This document shows, in pieces, positions 44,354 through 56,409 of a DNA stretch of 64,000 bases. How positions within the stretch are numbered: position 1 is the first letter of the stretch; every line of letters begins with the position of its first letter. The notes under the pieces were generated by a model that had not been told where the DNA came from, did not search any database, and was given only the letters and a program-made list of their open reading frames with translations. The translations under genes were made by a program, and so were the position numbers. Source of the stretch: Batillaria attramentaria (lineage: Eukaryota; Mollusca; Gastropoda; Batillariidae); NCBI GenBank assembly GCA_018292915.2, contig JACVVK020000165.1, positions 442,501-506,500 of the forward strand. The letters run 5' to 3'.

Positions 44354-44445
44354 TTAACCCTGGTTTTGCTGAATGAATTAGTCTTATGCTGACAAAGCCA
44401 TAGAGCTAGCCTGGAATTTTCCACGCTCATCACTATCAGGGTTAA
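44354..44445. mobile_element. T90-family TTAA MITE, intact ends
   Basis: It begins TTAACCCTGGTTTTGCTGA and ends 'atcactatcagggttaa'. It is 92 bp long and is the best-preserved member of the family in this window. It lies between the convergent synthase and VAMP4 genes. Confidence 0.8.
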
Positions 44446-44792
44446 GGTTTGTGCCTACGCAATATACCAGTGTTATTTTTGTTTGTATTTAGAAACATTT
44501 ACGCAGTGTATGTACACATTTGTATATGAACAATGCAGTAACTCCATTTCTGTTGAATTAGTACTGTATTTGATTTTAGATAATTAGTGTTGTGTATGTT
44601 TTTTTTTGGTATGTTTTGTCATTGTGATGATGGGCTGGCGTACAGCCATTACTTCTTGTTCAAGTGAACTTAATCAAAGTCTCTGCATACCTAAGATTAT
44701 ACATATACATGTATCATTTTTTTGTGTTTTCTTACATGTATTGTTTCGTTTACAAAATGAAATGTGCTGTTGCCTGTTTCCATGGTTGTAGC

Positions 44793-44798
44793 AATAAA
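44793..44798 (+). promoter_or_regulatory. ASS1: candidate polyadenylation signal of argininosuccinate synthase
   Basis: AATAAA about 1.6 kb after the stop codon, followed by TG-rich sequence ('actgatgatgatg'). Confidence 0.4.
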
Positions 44799-44849
44799 TA
44801 CTGATGATGATGCACCTGCAAGACTGTCGTAGTTAAATGCATTTGTGAA

Positions 44850-47155
44850 AGGTGGAATCCCCCCCCCCCCAAAAAAAAAACAACCAAAAAAAACAACCAA
44901 AAACAACAACCATGAAGCCAAACCAAAGTCATGACCAGACATTTAATTGTCCACCACTCTGACAACATTACAAATATTTACATCTCCATGCTGTACATGT
45001 GTATTGCAAAACCAATTTCTGTGAATATTTTCACAGCAGAATTAAATTACACGGGAATTTCAAGCTAAGGGATAAATAAAATGGCATCTTAACTTATACC
45101 CGGGAACAGGCCAAGTATTTTACACAATCACAATAGACGTCTATTACATACATCACATCCGTGCGTCAAACGAATGTTTCCGCATGATGTAAATTAAATC
45201 CAACTACAGCAAATAATTATAAATTATACTATAACCCACAATAGCTGCATGCTATACAATCATACAACGTCTCAAAGTCTAACTGCCCCTACTGTCCTCT
45301 CCATAATCTCCTTCGCAAGCAAACGGAGCACTATACATGTATACATGCATCATATCAACACTGCTGTGGAATTTTGGTGTGACTTGATTTCAAGAACAGC
45401 TCAGGAGAAGTTGAGAAAGTGTTTAATCTTGAGCTCATCTGAAAACTGGGTTGCATGATGATGTTGAAATGTACATGGCCAAGTACTGAGTGCTAAAATA
45501 ACTGAATAACCTGAATGCACAAGCAGCTCATCTGGACTAATGAAAATGCGAAAAATAAACGCTGAGAATCTTTACACAGACATAGCATATAGGGAATGTT
45601 AACAATCTGACATGATTTTTCATCCTGATTAGAAACCTTAACTTGACAAAGTGAACAATGGATCATTTTTAAGTGAAATACACGGACAATTCCACCAAGA
45701 CATTAAAATTACACAATTTGCTTGAATGGACATCTCCAGCATCGCTTGCTAAATGTTGTTAGTGCCCACAAGTGATTCCTTATAAGCAGCACAACCATCT
45801 CTCTCTCTCTCTCTGTCTTCTACCAGTATCACAGGCAGAACTTCATGTCCGTGTTAGAAATCATTTTCACAATGTCTGATTATTTTCTTACAAAAGCAGA
45901 CGTATGTCCTGTTATTTCTGCACCAGTGGACAATATTCAGGACAAATATTCTAAATATATTTATATGGTCAGCTAGAATATTTGTCCTACTACAGTCCCC
46001 CAGCCAGGAAGCCCTGTTGGGTGTCAGATTTACTACAGCCCGTTACAAATCATCAGACCAAAACGAAAAAAAAAAAAAGACGACCAAAAAAAAAAACCAA
46101 CCAAAAAAAAAAAATCCACAAAGCAATTGAAATCAACACTGGTCTTGCGTTGGGAATAGCAATACAATAACGTTCATCATAATCATTTCCAGTACAAAAA
46201 TAATGGAGAAATTTTGTTAATGAGTGATGTTGCAGCATGCGGTAGACCCCCCCCCCCCCCCCCCCCAAATACAAAAACACACCAACCAGAGATGCCATGA
46301 CCATGTATGTGAAACACCCTTGTTTCACAGAGAGGACACGATGACAAAATAATAAGTTTCAAGCTTTTTAACCTGAGCATGTGAAATTCTGTTAAAGTAC
46401 TAACGCCTATCCACCACGAATCATGTCATGGATAATCTTTCAGTTTCACCATGACAAATTATCATCCAACAAGCATGGATTTAACAGATACCCAAGTGTG
46501 AGTCATGGGCAATGCAAAAAGTGAAAGAGAGAGAGGAAAAAAAAGGTAAATAGACACAAGCCCTGCATCTTCCATAAAAGAAAATAAGAATTAGCAAATA
46601 GAGGTTGATATGCCAGTGTGGAGAAAAAAAAGAGAGAAAAAAAAAGGTGATGAAAACCATCAATAAATATGATTGCACCAGTTCAGTTTAGAGTCCACAC
46701 ATATCTCTCTCTGTTAAACACACACATGCACACGCGCCAGTCGTCTGTGTATAACCTCAAATAAAGAAATAGCTGATGAAAACAATTTCAGTAAAAGACC
46801 ATGATAAGCAAGAAACTAATAATCCCCACTGAATTAAAACATTTCAAAACACAAGCACACATGATTCTTTTCATCTGAAATGACCATAAAGTTAACTCCC
46901 AATCTTGTGTCAACAACCCTGAAAATATGGCAACAGCTCAACACATGAAAAGGGAAATTGGGGGGGGGGGGGGGGGGGGTGTGTTAGTATGGGATGGGGG
47001 ACGGTGTGGGGTATTTGACTGTGAAACCAGAAATGTAGTTTGGGTTTTTTTTTTCCCCTGCCTTCCTGCACTGTGAAGATGAACACAGCACAACAGCTCA
47101 ACGTCAAAAAACAAACAAACAGACAACATCTTCAAGATGAAAGTGTGCAGTCCCT
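44850..47155. other. non-coding stretch between convergent genes
   Basis: No coding region. It contains C/A, G and A homopolymer runs (44859-44880, 46248-46266, 46961-46979). It should include the VAMP4 3' UTR, whose end was not located. Confidence 0.45.
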
Positions 47156-48066
47156 TCACTTGCCGCCTGTATCATTGTTGTCCTCGGAGTCGCTGGTAAA
47201 GTGTACAATAATTGGAACTGAAACAGACACCACAGATCACAGTGAACAGAAATGACAAGTAAACTGTTCACAATAACAGTGAGAACTACCACATAATACA
47301 CAGACATCAACCCAGAACAATGCATGCATATGTGATTCACGAGCGCATGCATGCTTGGTTCAGCTGGAGGCGATCTGATCCAAGCAACTGAGATAAAGCA
47401 TCTACATTAATGCAATTAGTATTATCATTATTAATTGCCACAGTCTACTAAACTGAAATCTGGCCAAGTTTCTCAGAGGTGAAAAGATCACACAAGAGAT
47501 TGTAAAGAAAGTAAATGGCTGACGAAAGATTCAAAATTATCTGACTAGTCCCATGATGCTGCTGCATGCAGGCATTTCACAGACTAGGAGAATGTATCTT
47601 GAGTAGTTCAATGGCAACTTACTAGTGATGACGAGAACAATGATCAGTATGACAATAGCCAACAGGATTCTCATCTGTAAAACAAGATCACCACCACCAT
47701 CATCATCATCATCATACAGAAATCTCGGGTACGTACTCTTTTAATATCCTTTTAATTTTCTTTCCTTTTATCTTTTCATTGATAAGAAGATATCCTGGCA
47801 TAATCTTGGTGAAACTTACGAGGACTGCTATTTTAAAGGCAATAGAAGAGCACTTCGTTTGACAATAACGTTACATGTATCATTAACAAACTTATTACAG
47901 CAACACAGCCTGTCCATGGAATATTGACTGACTTCTATCAAAGTATTACTGCATGACTAACAGAGACACTAGTTCCCATTTTTTAAAAGTTTTTTTAATG
48001 TTTTCTTTGTAGTTTTAATCTGCATTTTTCCAGTTTTTTTTAAATCTTCTTCTGTAAGTCACTGAA

Positions 48067-48106
<40 letters not shown>

Positions 48107-49315
48107 CCTATCAACAGCATCGTTCCAAAATACTGGGGGATCTTACCCGACAATTTTTCCACCACATACTGGAATGTAGGCTCTTCGATCTGCTCCGGAA
48201 CATGTCCGCACTGCCAGCTAGACTATCTGTAAGTCAGAATAACACGTAACGGCTGATGTCCAAATACTGTACACAGAATGGTCATATTAAACATATCTCT
48301 TGTAATCTCAAGCAAAAATCGCGACTTCATTTGAAACCTTCAGATCACTAGAAGCCTCCTCAGCTTAGTTATATTCACTATTAACGCAAACTGCAGCGGT
48401 ATCGGATCCAGCGGGGAAGGCCCATGCTTTGCATGAGAGTGGCTTGAAATGGCTCCTACGAGAGACTGACGCAGGTGTATACATGTACTAGCGTAGGGTT
48501 GAAAGAGTTAACTTTCTCTCTCTCCACAGTTTGGCTGCTTCCGCTCACCTGATTTGTCTTGCAGGTCCTCTAGACGATCGCCTCGCTCCACCACCTTGTT
48601 CACATTGTCCTTTCATGATGCCCATCACGTCGTCCACCTGGCCACGCAGGCTGCACACCACACACATGGATGTTTTTACACAAGAAGAAGGACAAAACTC
48701 AAGTTGTTCAATCTGCCACCTTACTGCTAGCTGAACATATATAACTGTAACAGACATTTGGCCCAAAATCTGATGCAGAGCCCTGCAGTAACGTTTCCCA
48801 GCTCACCCAGTCACAGGCATTTTCCTGGTGGACCAAAGCAGACAATTCAAGTCACTGTGTCCCACGGACGCACACTTTTTTCTGGTACTGCTCTGCCCAT
48901 TCAAACAATCTCTGCTCAGAGCTGACGGCAGAATAGTTGTGTGAGTAGTGATGACTCAGACTAGTTATGATTCGACCACCAGCCAGAAGACAAGACCAGC
49001 AAGTTACACTGGGACAGAAGATGTGAACCCAGCAGTGTGCCGGAAGGGTCAGAAAAGAAAGGAAAAAAAATATTACTAAGGGACTAACAGAAATTACAAA
49101 AGGACCCCTTGAAATTCTGGAAAAGGGTCCCTGGGTGAAAACTCTTGAAAACACTGCATTTAGCTTTTTGTTGGCTCAGTGCAGGCCTTTTAGGTGCTGT
49201 CGCTGTGCAGGTGTCTGAGTGATGCAACTTTAGACACTACCAAAACAGCTCAGGGTGATTTGTGGCCCCAGGTATAATGGAAGATGGGCCTTCATGACTA
49301 TACATCAGTGATACT

Positions 49316-49373
<58 letters not shown>

Positions 49374-50000
49374 TTGTTGTGTACTTACTGTGAAAGCTTT
49401 GGGTCTGATCTGAGATTGCTGGTCTGCACCCTGGGGCCTCTCAGAAAGAAGTCTTCATCATCTGAATCGCCATCCAGCAGACCCCTCTGTAAGGACTCAT
49501 CAAAATGATTATCTTTACCTTCTCAGTTCTGCTGCCATCTCTCTCTGTTTTTATTTGTATTCCCCCCCCCCCCCTCTCTCTCTCTCCCCCCTTCCTTCTA
49601 CTCCCCACCCCCGTCTCTCCCTGCCTGCCCTATGTCTGGGAAAGAGTGGTAAGAAGGAGACTGAACACTCAAAACACACACAAAAACTACAAGTATAAAT
49701 ATATGTCTTACTCAAGCCATCAATACCCCCCCCCCCCCTTCTTTACACACACTGCCCTTTCTAGTTTGCACAAGTGATACACATATAATGTGAAAATTAA
49801 ACTTAAAATTACTGTAACCTCTAAAGTGGGTTATTTCCCGTCTATGTAGTTTTCAGTTAGTTCTGCCAGGAATTATTTTATTTGTAATCCGGACTCCGCA
49901 GTGAGCACAACAATTGTAACAAAAAATGTCTTACCCGTTCCGAAACTGACGAGGAGGCCACATCTGAGGAGCCTGGTATTCGTGCAAACTTGGGCGGCAT
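47156..50000 (-). CDS. VAMP4: vesicle-associated membrane protein 4 (R-SNARE), with apparent frameshift
   Basis: Exons on the minus strand: 50000-49935, 49486-49389, 48650-48549, 48226-48147, 47674-47623, 47217-47156. VAMP4 is an R-SNARE of trans-Golgi/endosome vesicle fusion. The start MPPKFAR and SERRGLLDGDSDDEDFFLRG match the VAMP4 N-terminus with its acidic sorting signal. Next come HLRGQVDDVMGIM, the SNARE motif, a MWWKNCR juxtamembrane segment, the membrane anchor MRILLAIVILIIVLVIT, and a short lumenal tail. In exon 3, 'atgaaaggacaat' has one base more than the family frame needs (near 48610). Read literally, the frame breaks before the SNARE zero-layer arginine; removing one base restores V-N-K-V-V-E-R-G-D-R-L-E-D-L-Q-D-K and all later phases, giving 152 residues. 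Human VAMP4 has 141. Confidence 0.9.
48068..48105. repeat. (CA)n microsatellite
   Basis: About 38 bp of CA repeat in VAMP4 intron 4, close to exon 4. Confidence 0.95.
48280..48511. mobile_element. worn TTAA element in VAMP4 intron 3
   Basis: It shares 'gcaaaaatcgcgactt', 'cagatcactagaagcc' and 'gaaagagttaa' with the better copy at 50692-50925. The right TTAA is kept (48508-48511); the left end is degraded. Confidence 0.55.
49160..49275 (+). repeat. dispersed repeat, part B
   Basis: 'tgttggctcagtgcaggc' continues to 'aaaacagctcagggtgattt', as at 3592 and 32834. It lies in VAMP4 intron 2. Confidence 0.6.
49319..49372. repeat. (GT)n microsatellite
   Basis: About 54 bp of GT repeat, 17 bp from VAMP4 exon 2. 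Confidence 0.95.
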
Positions 50001-50068
50001 GCTGAGGCGAAGATCAGTTCACTTCTGCCAAGAAAGATAACCATAATAATGACAATAATGATGATGAT

Positions 50069-50654
50069 TAGTGGTGCACCAAAAAAAAAAAAAAAAAAGG
50101 TTCACACCGGTTTGAATTTTTGGCGGTTCGGTAAACCGGTTTGACTGCTGAACCGCAGTTCACTTGACAACTCTTGGGCCTTTCCGGAAACTGCCTAACA
50201 TGAGGAAAGGGGTATAACTCGAATATATATCAACAATCACAACATGGCAGAACGTCTGATCGATAATCCAAAGGGGAAGTCCCAAATCCCATTTTTGAAG
50301 GAGGTAGGAGGGAAGGTGGTTGAAAGAGGTAGGAGGGAAGGTGGTTGAAGGAGAAGCTGTGCGGTGTAAAGAATGCGAGGCGAAAATCAAACTGGGAGGG
50401 GGGACATCGAACCTGTCTAACTTCTAAGCATATGCGCCGCCACCACCCGGCATCGCTGTCAAGTGAACTGGGAAACACTGCTGTTTTTGAAAACATAACA
50501 TCGCAAAATGTCCATGTACGACATAAGCCTCTCTGTGCCAGATGACATCACAATATCATAGACCAAGTAATATTTGGTTTAAAAATAAAAACAGTTTCAT
50601 TACAAAACAGCGGTTCGTGAACCGGTTTGACCTCTGAACCGGTTTACAGCACTA
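50069..50654. mobile_element. hAT-like element with BED zinc-finger remnant
   Basis: TAGTGGTGCACC at the left faces TAGTGCTGTAAACC (inverted) at the right. ATGATGAT lies on both sides (50061-50068, 50655-50662), an 8-bp duplication, though the site itself is ATG-repetitive. Near 50360-50450 the plus strand reads V-R-C-K-E-C-E-A-K-I-K then G-G-T-S-N-L and, after a frameshift, K-H-M-R-R-H-H-P. This matches the BED finger of hAT transposases (C-x2-C...H-x4-H). Most of the transposase is gone. Confidence 0.7.
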
Positions 50655-50691
50655 ATGATGATGCAGATTCATGAACATTAAAACCGGCGCT

Positions 50692-50925
50692 TTAACTCTT
50701 ATAAGCCCATGCAAAAATCGCAATTTTACTTGAAATCTTTAGATCACTAGGAGCCATTTCAAGCCACTTCTATGCAATCTACAGTGGTCACAGGCCTAGT
50801 GGGAAAGACCCATGCCTTGTGTAACAGCCACAGCCATTGGCTCCTATGGGTGTGCAGTGGCTTGTTCTTGTTAACCAGTATTATCGTACGGCAGGCAGGG
50901 GGAGGTTGGGCTCTTAAAGAGTTAA
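50692..50925. mobile_element. TTAA-flanked inverted-repeat element
   Basis: TTAACTCTTATAAGCCC faces TTAACTCTTTAAGAGCCC (inverted) over 234 bp. The interior is shared with 48280-48511. No coding capacity. Confidence 0.7.
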
Positions 50926-50984
50926 ATGAGTTTAAATTATAAATACCCAAACATTTACTGTACGTGCACCAAACCAGGCCACTG

Positions 50985-51467
50985 CAGGCCTGATAAAAAC
51001 AACAATTTTCTGGTAGCCCACCGGGCTACCAGAACATATCAGTTGGTAGCCCAGGAAAAAACCTGGTAGTCCAGCAGAAGGTCGACAAGAGCGAAAATCG
51101 GAGGACTTCGAAAATTCTCGTACGCGAAACTACAAGTATCTGAATGCTTCTCCGCCGTATTTTGAAAGCATCATCAACCGTGTATAGCGAGACCAGGGAC
51201 TTTCGTAAGTCCCTGGCGAGACAGAACATTCTAATGCCAAGAATGGCAGTGTAACCGGGAAAGTCAGATCGCGTCATCACACGCTGCACTGACGACCGTG
51301 CTCGGCAAGCGAAGTTAGCTGCCGGTGTAAAAGAAATCTTTCTTCTTTTTTTTTTTCTCAGAGAAATTTTAGGTCGCCCTTGGGGGCCACCATTTCAGTA
51401 AGTTTTAGTAGCCCAAGATTTTTTCTGGCCGCCTCAGGCGACCGGGCGACCCTATTCATCAGGCCTG
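50985..51467. mobile_element. CAGGCCTGAT-ended element with CACTG duplication
   Basis: The ends CAGGCCTGATAAAAAC and, inverted, CAGGCCTGATGAATAG are flanked by CACTG (50980-50984, 51468-51472). The interior has repeated 'tggtagccc' motifs resembling those in the 57316 element. Confidence 0.65.
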
Positions 51468-51472
51468 CACTG

Positions 51473-52558
51473 TATCAAAGCTCAGATAGTGCAGCCTGTA
51501 GGTTGCAAGTGCAGACTGCGGTAGTTGGGCAACTCTATTACATTTATTAATAATCAAAAACTTGTTTGCAAGTCAGTCTGAAACTAGTTAGTGAAAGTTA
51601 ACGAGTTACATGTGGACTCCAGCTGAAGACAACCACATGTAAGGACTCATAACTTTGCCCACTCCTAACGGCTGTGTGACTAAAGGGGCCACCGCCGCCA
51701 AGGAAATATCACAACTATGGTCTGCCCATAACACGTGTAAAAATCTCACTGAATCATGGGTGCGAGGGACCAGAAAGTCTTTAAAGTTTAATTGGGGCAG
51801 TCATTACAACCGTCCTTCCGTTTCCTTACGATTAATGTTCATGCTGCATACCGACCGCTCTGTCCAACGCGTGCACATAAAAGGTATGCTTGCGTCAGTC
51901 TGGTGTTTCATCTGATAACAATATTAACATCCACATCGCAAAAGAATATGCTCCGTGATGCAGCAAATCGCTTTACAAAAATCGATCTGATAAAATCATC
52001 ACAGCCTAACCGGCGGGTAAGTCTTTAGAATACGTGTACAAAGTTTGTTTCTCATTCATGGTCAACTAGAAAATGCAGGACATTTTTAGTAATGGTGTCA
52101 AACGTGTTACCTGGAGATGCAGGAAAAACAAACTTGAACGCGACAACAGCCCTCGAAGACGTGACTTGTGTTGTGGTTTTCCTCGAATCGAAAGACGAAC
52201 TTTGGTTTCACTGCCAGAAGAGGTCATAACAAGGGAAGTAAACCAAATATAAATCCTCGGTGACTCAATGGAACTAGATCGGGCCAACGACCCTGGTGAA
52301 GCGGACCCAGTGCCTTCGATACGGAGCGGCTGGACCCGGCCGGCAGTTCCAATGTTGGTTTGATTCACGAAAAGACGGAATTTTGTCTGCTTTCGCCAAT
52401 CATTCACACATTAGGTTCGATGGACGTCTAGCGTGCACACTAAGAAGAAAAAGAAAAAGACTAAATAGGGGAAAATGGGAAAGAAAAACTCAGTTGATAG
52501 TAATACCCCTCCCACCCCCAAATTTTAAAAAAAAAAATTGACAATACAAAACAACAAC

Positions 52559-52603
<45 letters not shown>

Positions 52604-54240
52604 CCAACCAACCAAACAAACAAAAACCCCGCGGGGTTGAACTGCCGTCCAAGTTCTGGCCGGATGACCTAGCCTCTTCAGTACAGTATACGGTTGGCCT
52701 TGTTTTCGGTTCAAGTTGTTTCCGAACCCGGCTGTGACAGACCGGGGACTAGACTGAGCTACAGAACTGAAAAAGCTGACTGTCGGACGAGTTTGTTGAC
52801 TGTCTGGACGCGGCCCACGCAACTTGACACTCCTCAGCCGGTTCCCAGCGGCACTTTCCAGTGCAACGCCGTACACACTAAAAATACCAAATGATCGCGC
52901 GACAGGGAAAGCCCCGTATGGGCTGACTGGCCGTTAGGTGGTATGACTGACTGAGAAGCATTTCAGGCAAACTGAAGTCGGTTTACCTGCATTACGTTTT
53001 CACTGAGTCAGTGTCAGCAATGCCAGTGACAGAAACTGATGTCATGTTCAGCACCTCCGTCCGTCAGTCAGTGTCAAAATTCACGGAGTCAGTGTGCGCA
53101 ATGGCAGGGCATCGCTGTGAAATGACTGACATAGTCACCGGCAACTGATATATATTCAGTCAGAGACATACATAACAGACACCCAGTGATAATCTAAAAG
53201 GCAAAAGTACGGATGACAGAACAGACTGAGGCACCGAAAAACAAACCCAGACCAGGCATCTGAAAGCCAAGCGAAGATCCTCTGACGCTGACCAAAGCTA
53301 AGCAAATCAGCCCTCACACACCCCAAAGACACTCGCCTAGCCAAGCAGCCAAAGTCACACGCCAGGAACAACTTGTCCTTAAGGGCCAAAAGCCATAGGA
53401 CGTAAAGCAAGCTAATGATGATGATGACATAACAGAGTATGTCTCTGATTCAGTACACTGTACCACTACTGCATGCCTACAGTACTAGTAGTTAGTACCG
53501 GCACAGACGACTTGACACTGATGACAGCAGAAACTGAAAATGGGTATCAGTCTACATTTAACTGACAAGAAAATGACAAAGAAGAACAGCAGCAACGAAA
53601 TATTCATCGATCCCTCGTCAGTTTAAAGCCTTTTGTTTTTTTGTTAGGGGGTGGGGGGTGGGGGTGGGGAGGGGGTGCTTAGTCAAGTTTTTGTCAGTCA
53701 GTTTAGTTGGTATTGTGCGATATGGCAAATCAGTAGCCTAGAACACGCGCCTAGTAGGGGGGGGGGGGGGTTAGCTATATGTATCTGTCCGGTGATGCTA
53801 ACAAAACAAACACACCTTATCGTTTATTGGGTCACCACCTTGTGTAGCGCGATACGCACCCTTTGATTCACGCCGACGGGTGTAGCAGACGCCCCAGTTA
53901 CTGGGAAGAAAGGTAAGGGGCGGAAGGAGGGGGTAGCAGACATGGAGTGGGGAGAGTGCTTGGGGTTCATTTGAGGTTCTGTTAGGGTTGCCCGAATACA
54001 GTCTCAGTGGCAGCCCCCCCTCCCCCGCCCTCGCCCAACAGTTCAGCGTGGTGGGGGGGGGGGGGGAAAGGCCAAGCGTCTTTGATTAGTTCGCTGCACT
54101 TCATTCGTCTCGACAAAGAAACTTCGACAAAGTTTTACAATAGACAAGTTGTCGCCGTCGGATTAGTGACTCAACACCGACACAGACTGAGAACAGCCGT
54201 GAAACCACGCCGGGCTGACAAAACGAAACAAAAGTCTTAA
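51473..54240. other. non-coding stretch between divergent VAMP4 and laminin genes
   Basis: No coding exon was recognised. It should contain the VAMP4 5' UTR exon(s) (an acceptor 'tttcttggcag' on the minus strand ends at about 50024) and both promoters. A (CA)n run and several G-runs are present. Confidence 0.4.
52560..52601. repeat. (CA)n microsatellite
   Basis: About 42 bp of CA repeat. Confidence 0.95.
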
Positions 54241-54510
54241 GGATGTTATTTTAGTATATATATATCTAGGACTGAAATCTGCAAAATGCACGGCAATGGA
54301 AGACTGTTAAATTGCTGCAAAACAGAAAAAGAAAGATCAATTTCCTAAACCATCCGTCGCATTCCCTTGATCTGGCCCCAAGCACTTGCCCCCATTCATC
54401 CCATCATGCCTCGCGAGGGCAGTGTGTCGGTGCGAACCTATGGCGGATAGGAGCGCGAGTGTGCGCTTAGAAAGTTGTATAAGTTGTGTGCAAGGTTCAA
54501 GTCGCGGCCA

Positions 54511-54904
54511 ATGATGGGAGTTCGGTGGGCGATTTTGTGTTTTTTCTTGTTCGCTCTGACCGCTCATGGCCAGGAGGATCCTCCCAGAGGTCGTGACAGC
54601 TGCTACGACTCCGCGGGACGAGCGCAGCGGTGCATGCCTGAGTTTGTGAATGCTGCGTTCGGACTGCCAGTCGACGCAACCAACACTTGCGGAGTTACTA
54701 AAGAAACGGAATACTGTCTTCAGACCGGAGTCACAGGTGCCCGGAAGCCATGCTACATCTGCGACGCCCGTCAGGAGGGGCTGAACCACCCGCCCGAGTT
54801 CATGACGGACTTCAACAAAAACTACAGCTGGACGTGGTGGCAAAGCGAGACCATGTTGGAAGGAGTGCAGTACCCCAACACCGTGAACCTCACCCTCCAC
54901 TTGA
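54511..54904 (+). CDS. LAMC1: laminin subunit gamma, first coding exon (partial gene)
   Basis: ATG at 54511 opens a signal peptide (hydrophobic [15 protein letters not shown]) followed by the start of the laminin N-terminal (LN) domain: [65 protein letters not shown]. The Cys pattern and the WWQS and QTGVTG motifs fit the gamma-1 type. The exon ends at TTGA|GTAAGT in phase 1 after 131 codons. Gamma chains pair with alpha and beta chains into secreted basement-membrane laminin, and the LN domain drives network polymerisation. N-glycosylation sequons (NYS, NLT) are visible. The remaining exons were not found in the last 9 kb, so the window probably ends in intron 1. Gamma-3 or an invertebrate single gamma gene are alternatives to the gamma-1 name. 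Confidence 0.92.
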
Positions 54905-56403
54905 GTAAGTACTTCACTGGCCAGCGCTCTGAGATAAAATTATCCCCCTGGCCCGTGATGTATGAGAACCCCCTCCCCATCCCCTTTAGCACACACACGT
55001 ACACGTACACGCATACCACCACCCCCGCCTCGTAGATGCCGGCATCTAGACAGATATCTTGGATCTTGCCAGAGCAGACTTGCTAACTTCTTTATTCAGA
55101 TCTGGCTTCAGTCGGAACTAGGTAGTCGCAAATCAACAGGTGTAAAAGCATGCGCAGCAGGGTACACCAACTCTATCAAGTTCATGCTATGGAGATGTTC
55201 AGGCCCAGTGCAGGTGTGTGGTTACATGTATCATGTAATACATGTAGTACAGTGCATGCATAAATTTAAAGAGAGGACATGTGAGTAAGAAGTAGGAGCC
55301 AGTTTAGTGAGAACAGTGCAAAATGCTGACAGTTCAATACAGTTCCAGATGTGGGGAAAAAAAGGGAAATGTAAAGTTCTGTTACCAGTACAGATCAGAG
55401 TGCCTGACTACGGAATATAGCCTCCCCCCCCCCCCCCCCCCTTTACAGTTACACACATAAATTACAAACACCTGTGTAATCGGTCAAAGAAGGAAAAATA
55501 AATAGTATGTTGCAAGCGGCGTAAATGTACTCTTGTACTGTAGAAGAGGCTGCTGTTGTGTGACAGTTAAATCACTCAAGTGCTTCTGCCAGGTCTGTGA
55601 AATTAATGCTTGAGAGACAAGGCTAGTCAGCATTATGGAATGCCAACGTCGAGTGACGGACAGCTAATGTCATACAGGGGGCTGGGTCACGCAGCAGACG
55701 ATCATCTGCTGTCACTCAGGGGTTGGAGGCTACATTGTGTTTTGTGCAAAGTACAAGAATTCCCCCTCCCTCAAAGTGTGCACGCTGCTTGAGGAATCTC
55801 TCTTTGAGTTTGAGTTTCACCCCCCCCCCCCCCCACACACACACACAAACACTAGTTCCACACAGTACCAGTGTAGAAGTTAAATTATCTTTGATACATG
55901 TGCACGCACATCTTGTGTCTGTTATCACACACACACACACTAACAGCGCATTGCTGACTGGCATTGTTCAGAAGGCTAACTCTCTAGTAACTGGGCTGTT
56001 TTGTACAATTGTAGGGTTAGGTAAGCACAATACATTATAACTGACATTGAATTCATTAACCTGGACAGTGAAATTTTAAACTTTGAAAAGAGACAAGTGT
56101 TTGACTGGTGGATGTCATTAGTGTGCTTCATCACGGCACTCCGTGCTTTATACACCCTCATAAAATTTTATGTGACCTCTGTGTCAAAATGGTTCCACCC
56201 TTTCTGACCGTTAGCCGTCCAGGGTCAAAGGTCAGTACTGTTGGGGTTACTAGTACATACTACTATTACTAGTGTTAATGGATGTAATAAAATCATTCAT
56301 ATTCTAAGATACATGTACACCACAGATAACCTTCTGATGAAACTTAGTTTAGAAGGATCTGTCATTTAGACTGAAAAGTAAAATTAAAATCAAGGTGTGC
56401 GAG
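54905..56403 (+). other. start of laminin intron 1
   Basis: No exon recognised. Contains C-runs at 55424-55442 and 55820-55834. Confidence 0.5.
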
Positions 56404-56409
56404 TGTTGT

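Noticed and set aside
52490..52876. 128-codon minus-strand open frame upstream of VAMP4
   Set aside because: It runs through a CA microsatellite and has no recognisable domain; a 5' UTR exon may lie here but cannot be placed.
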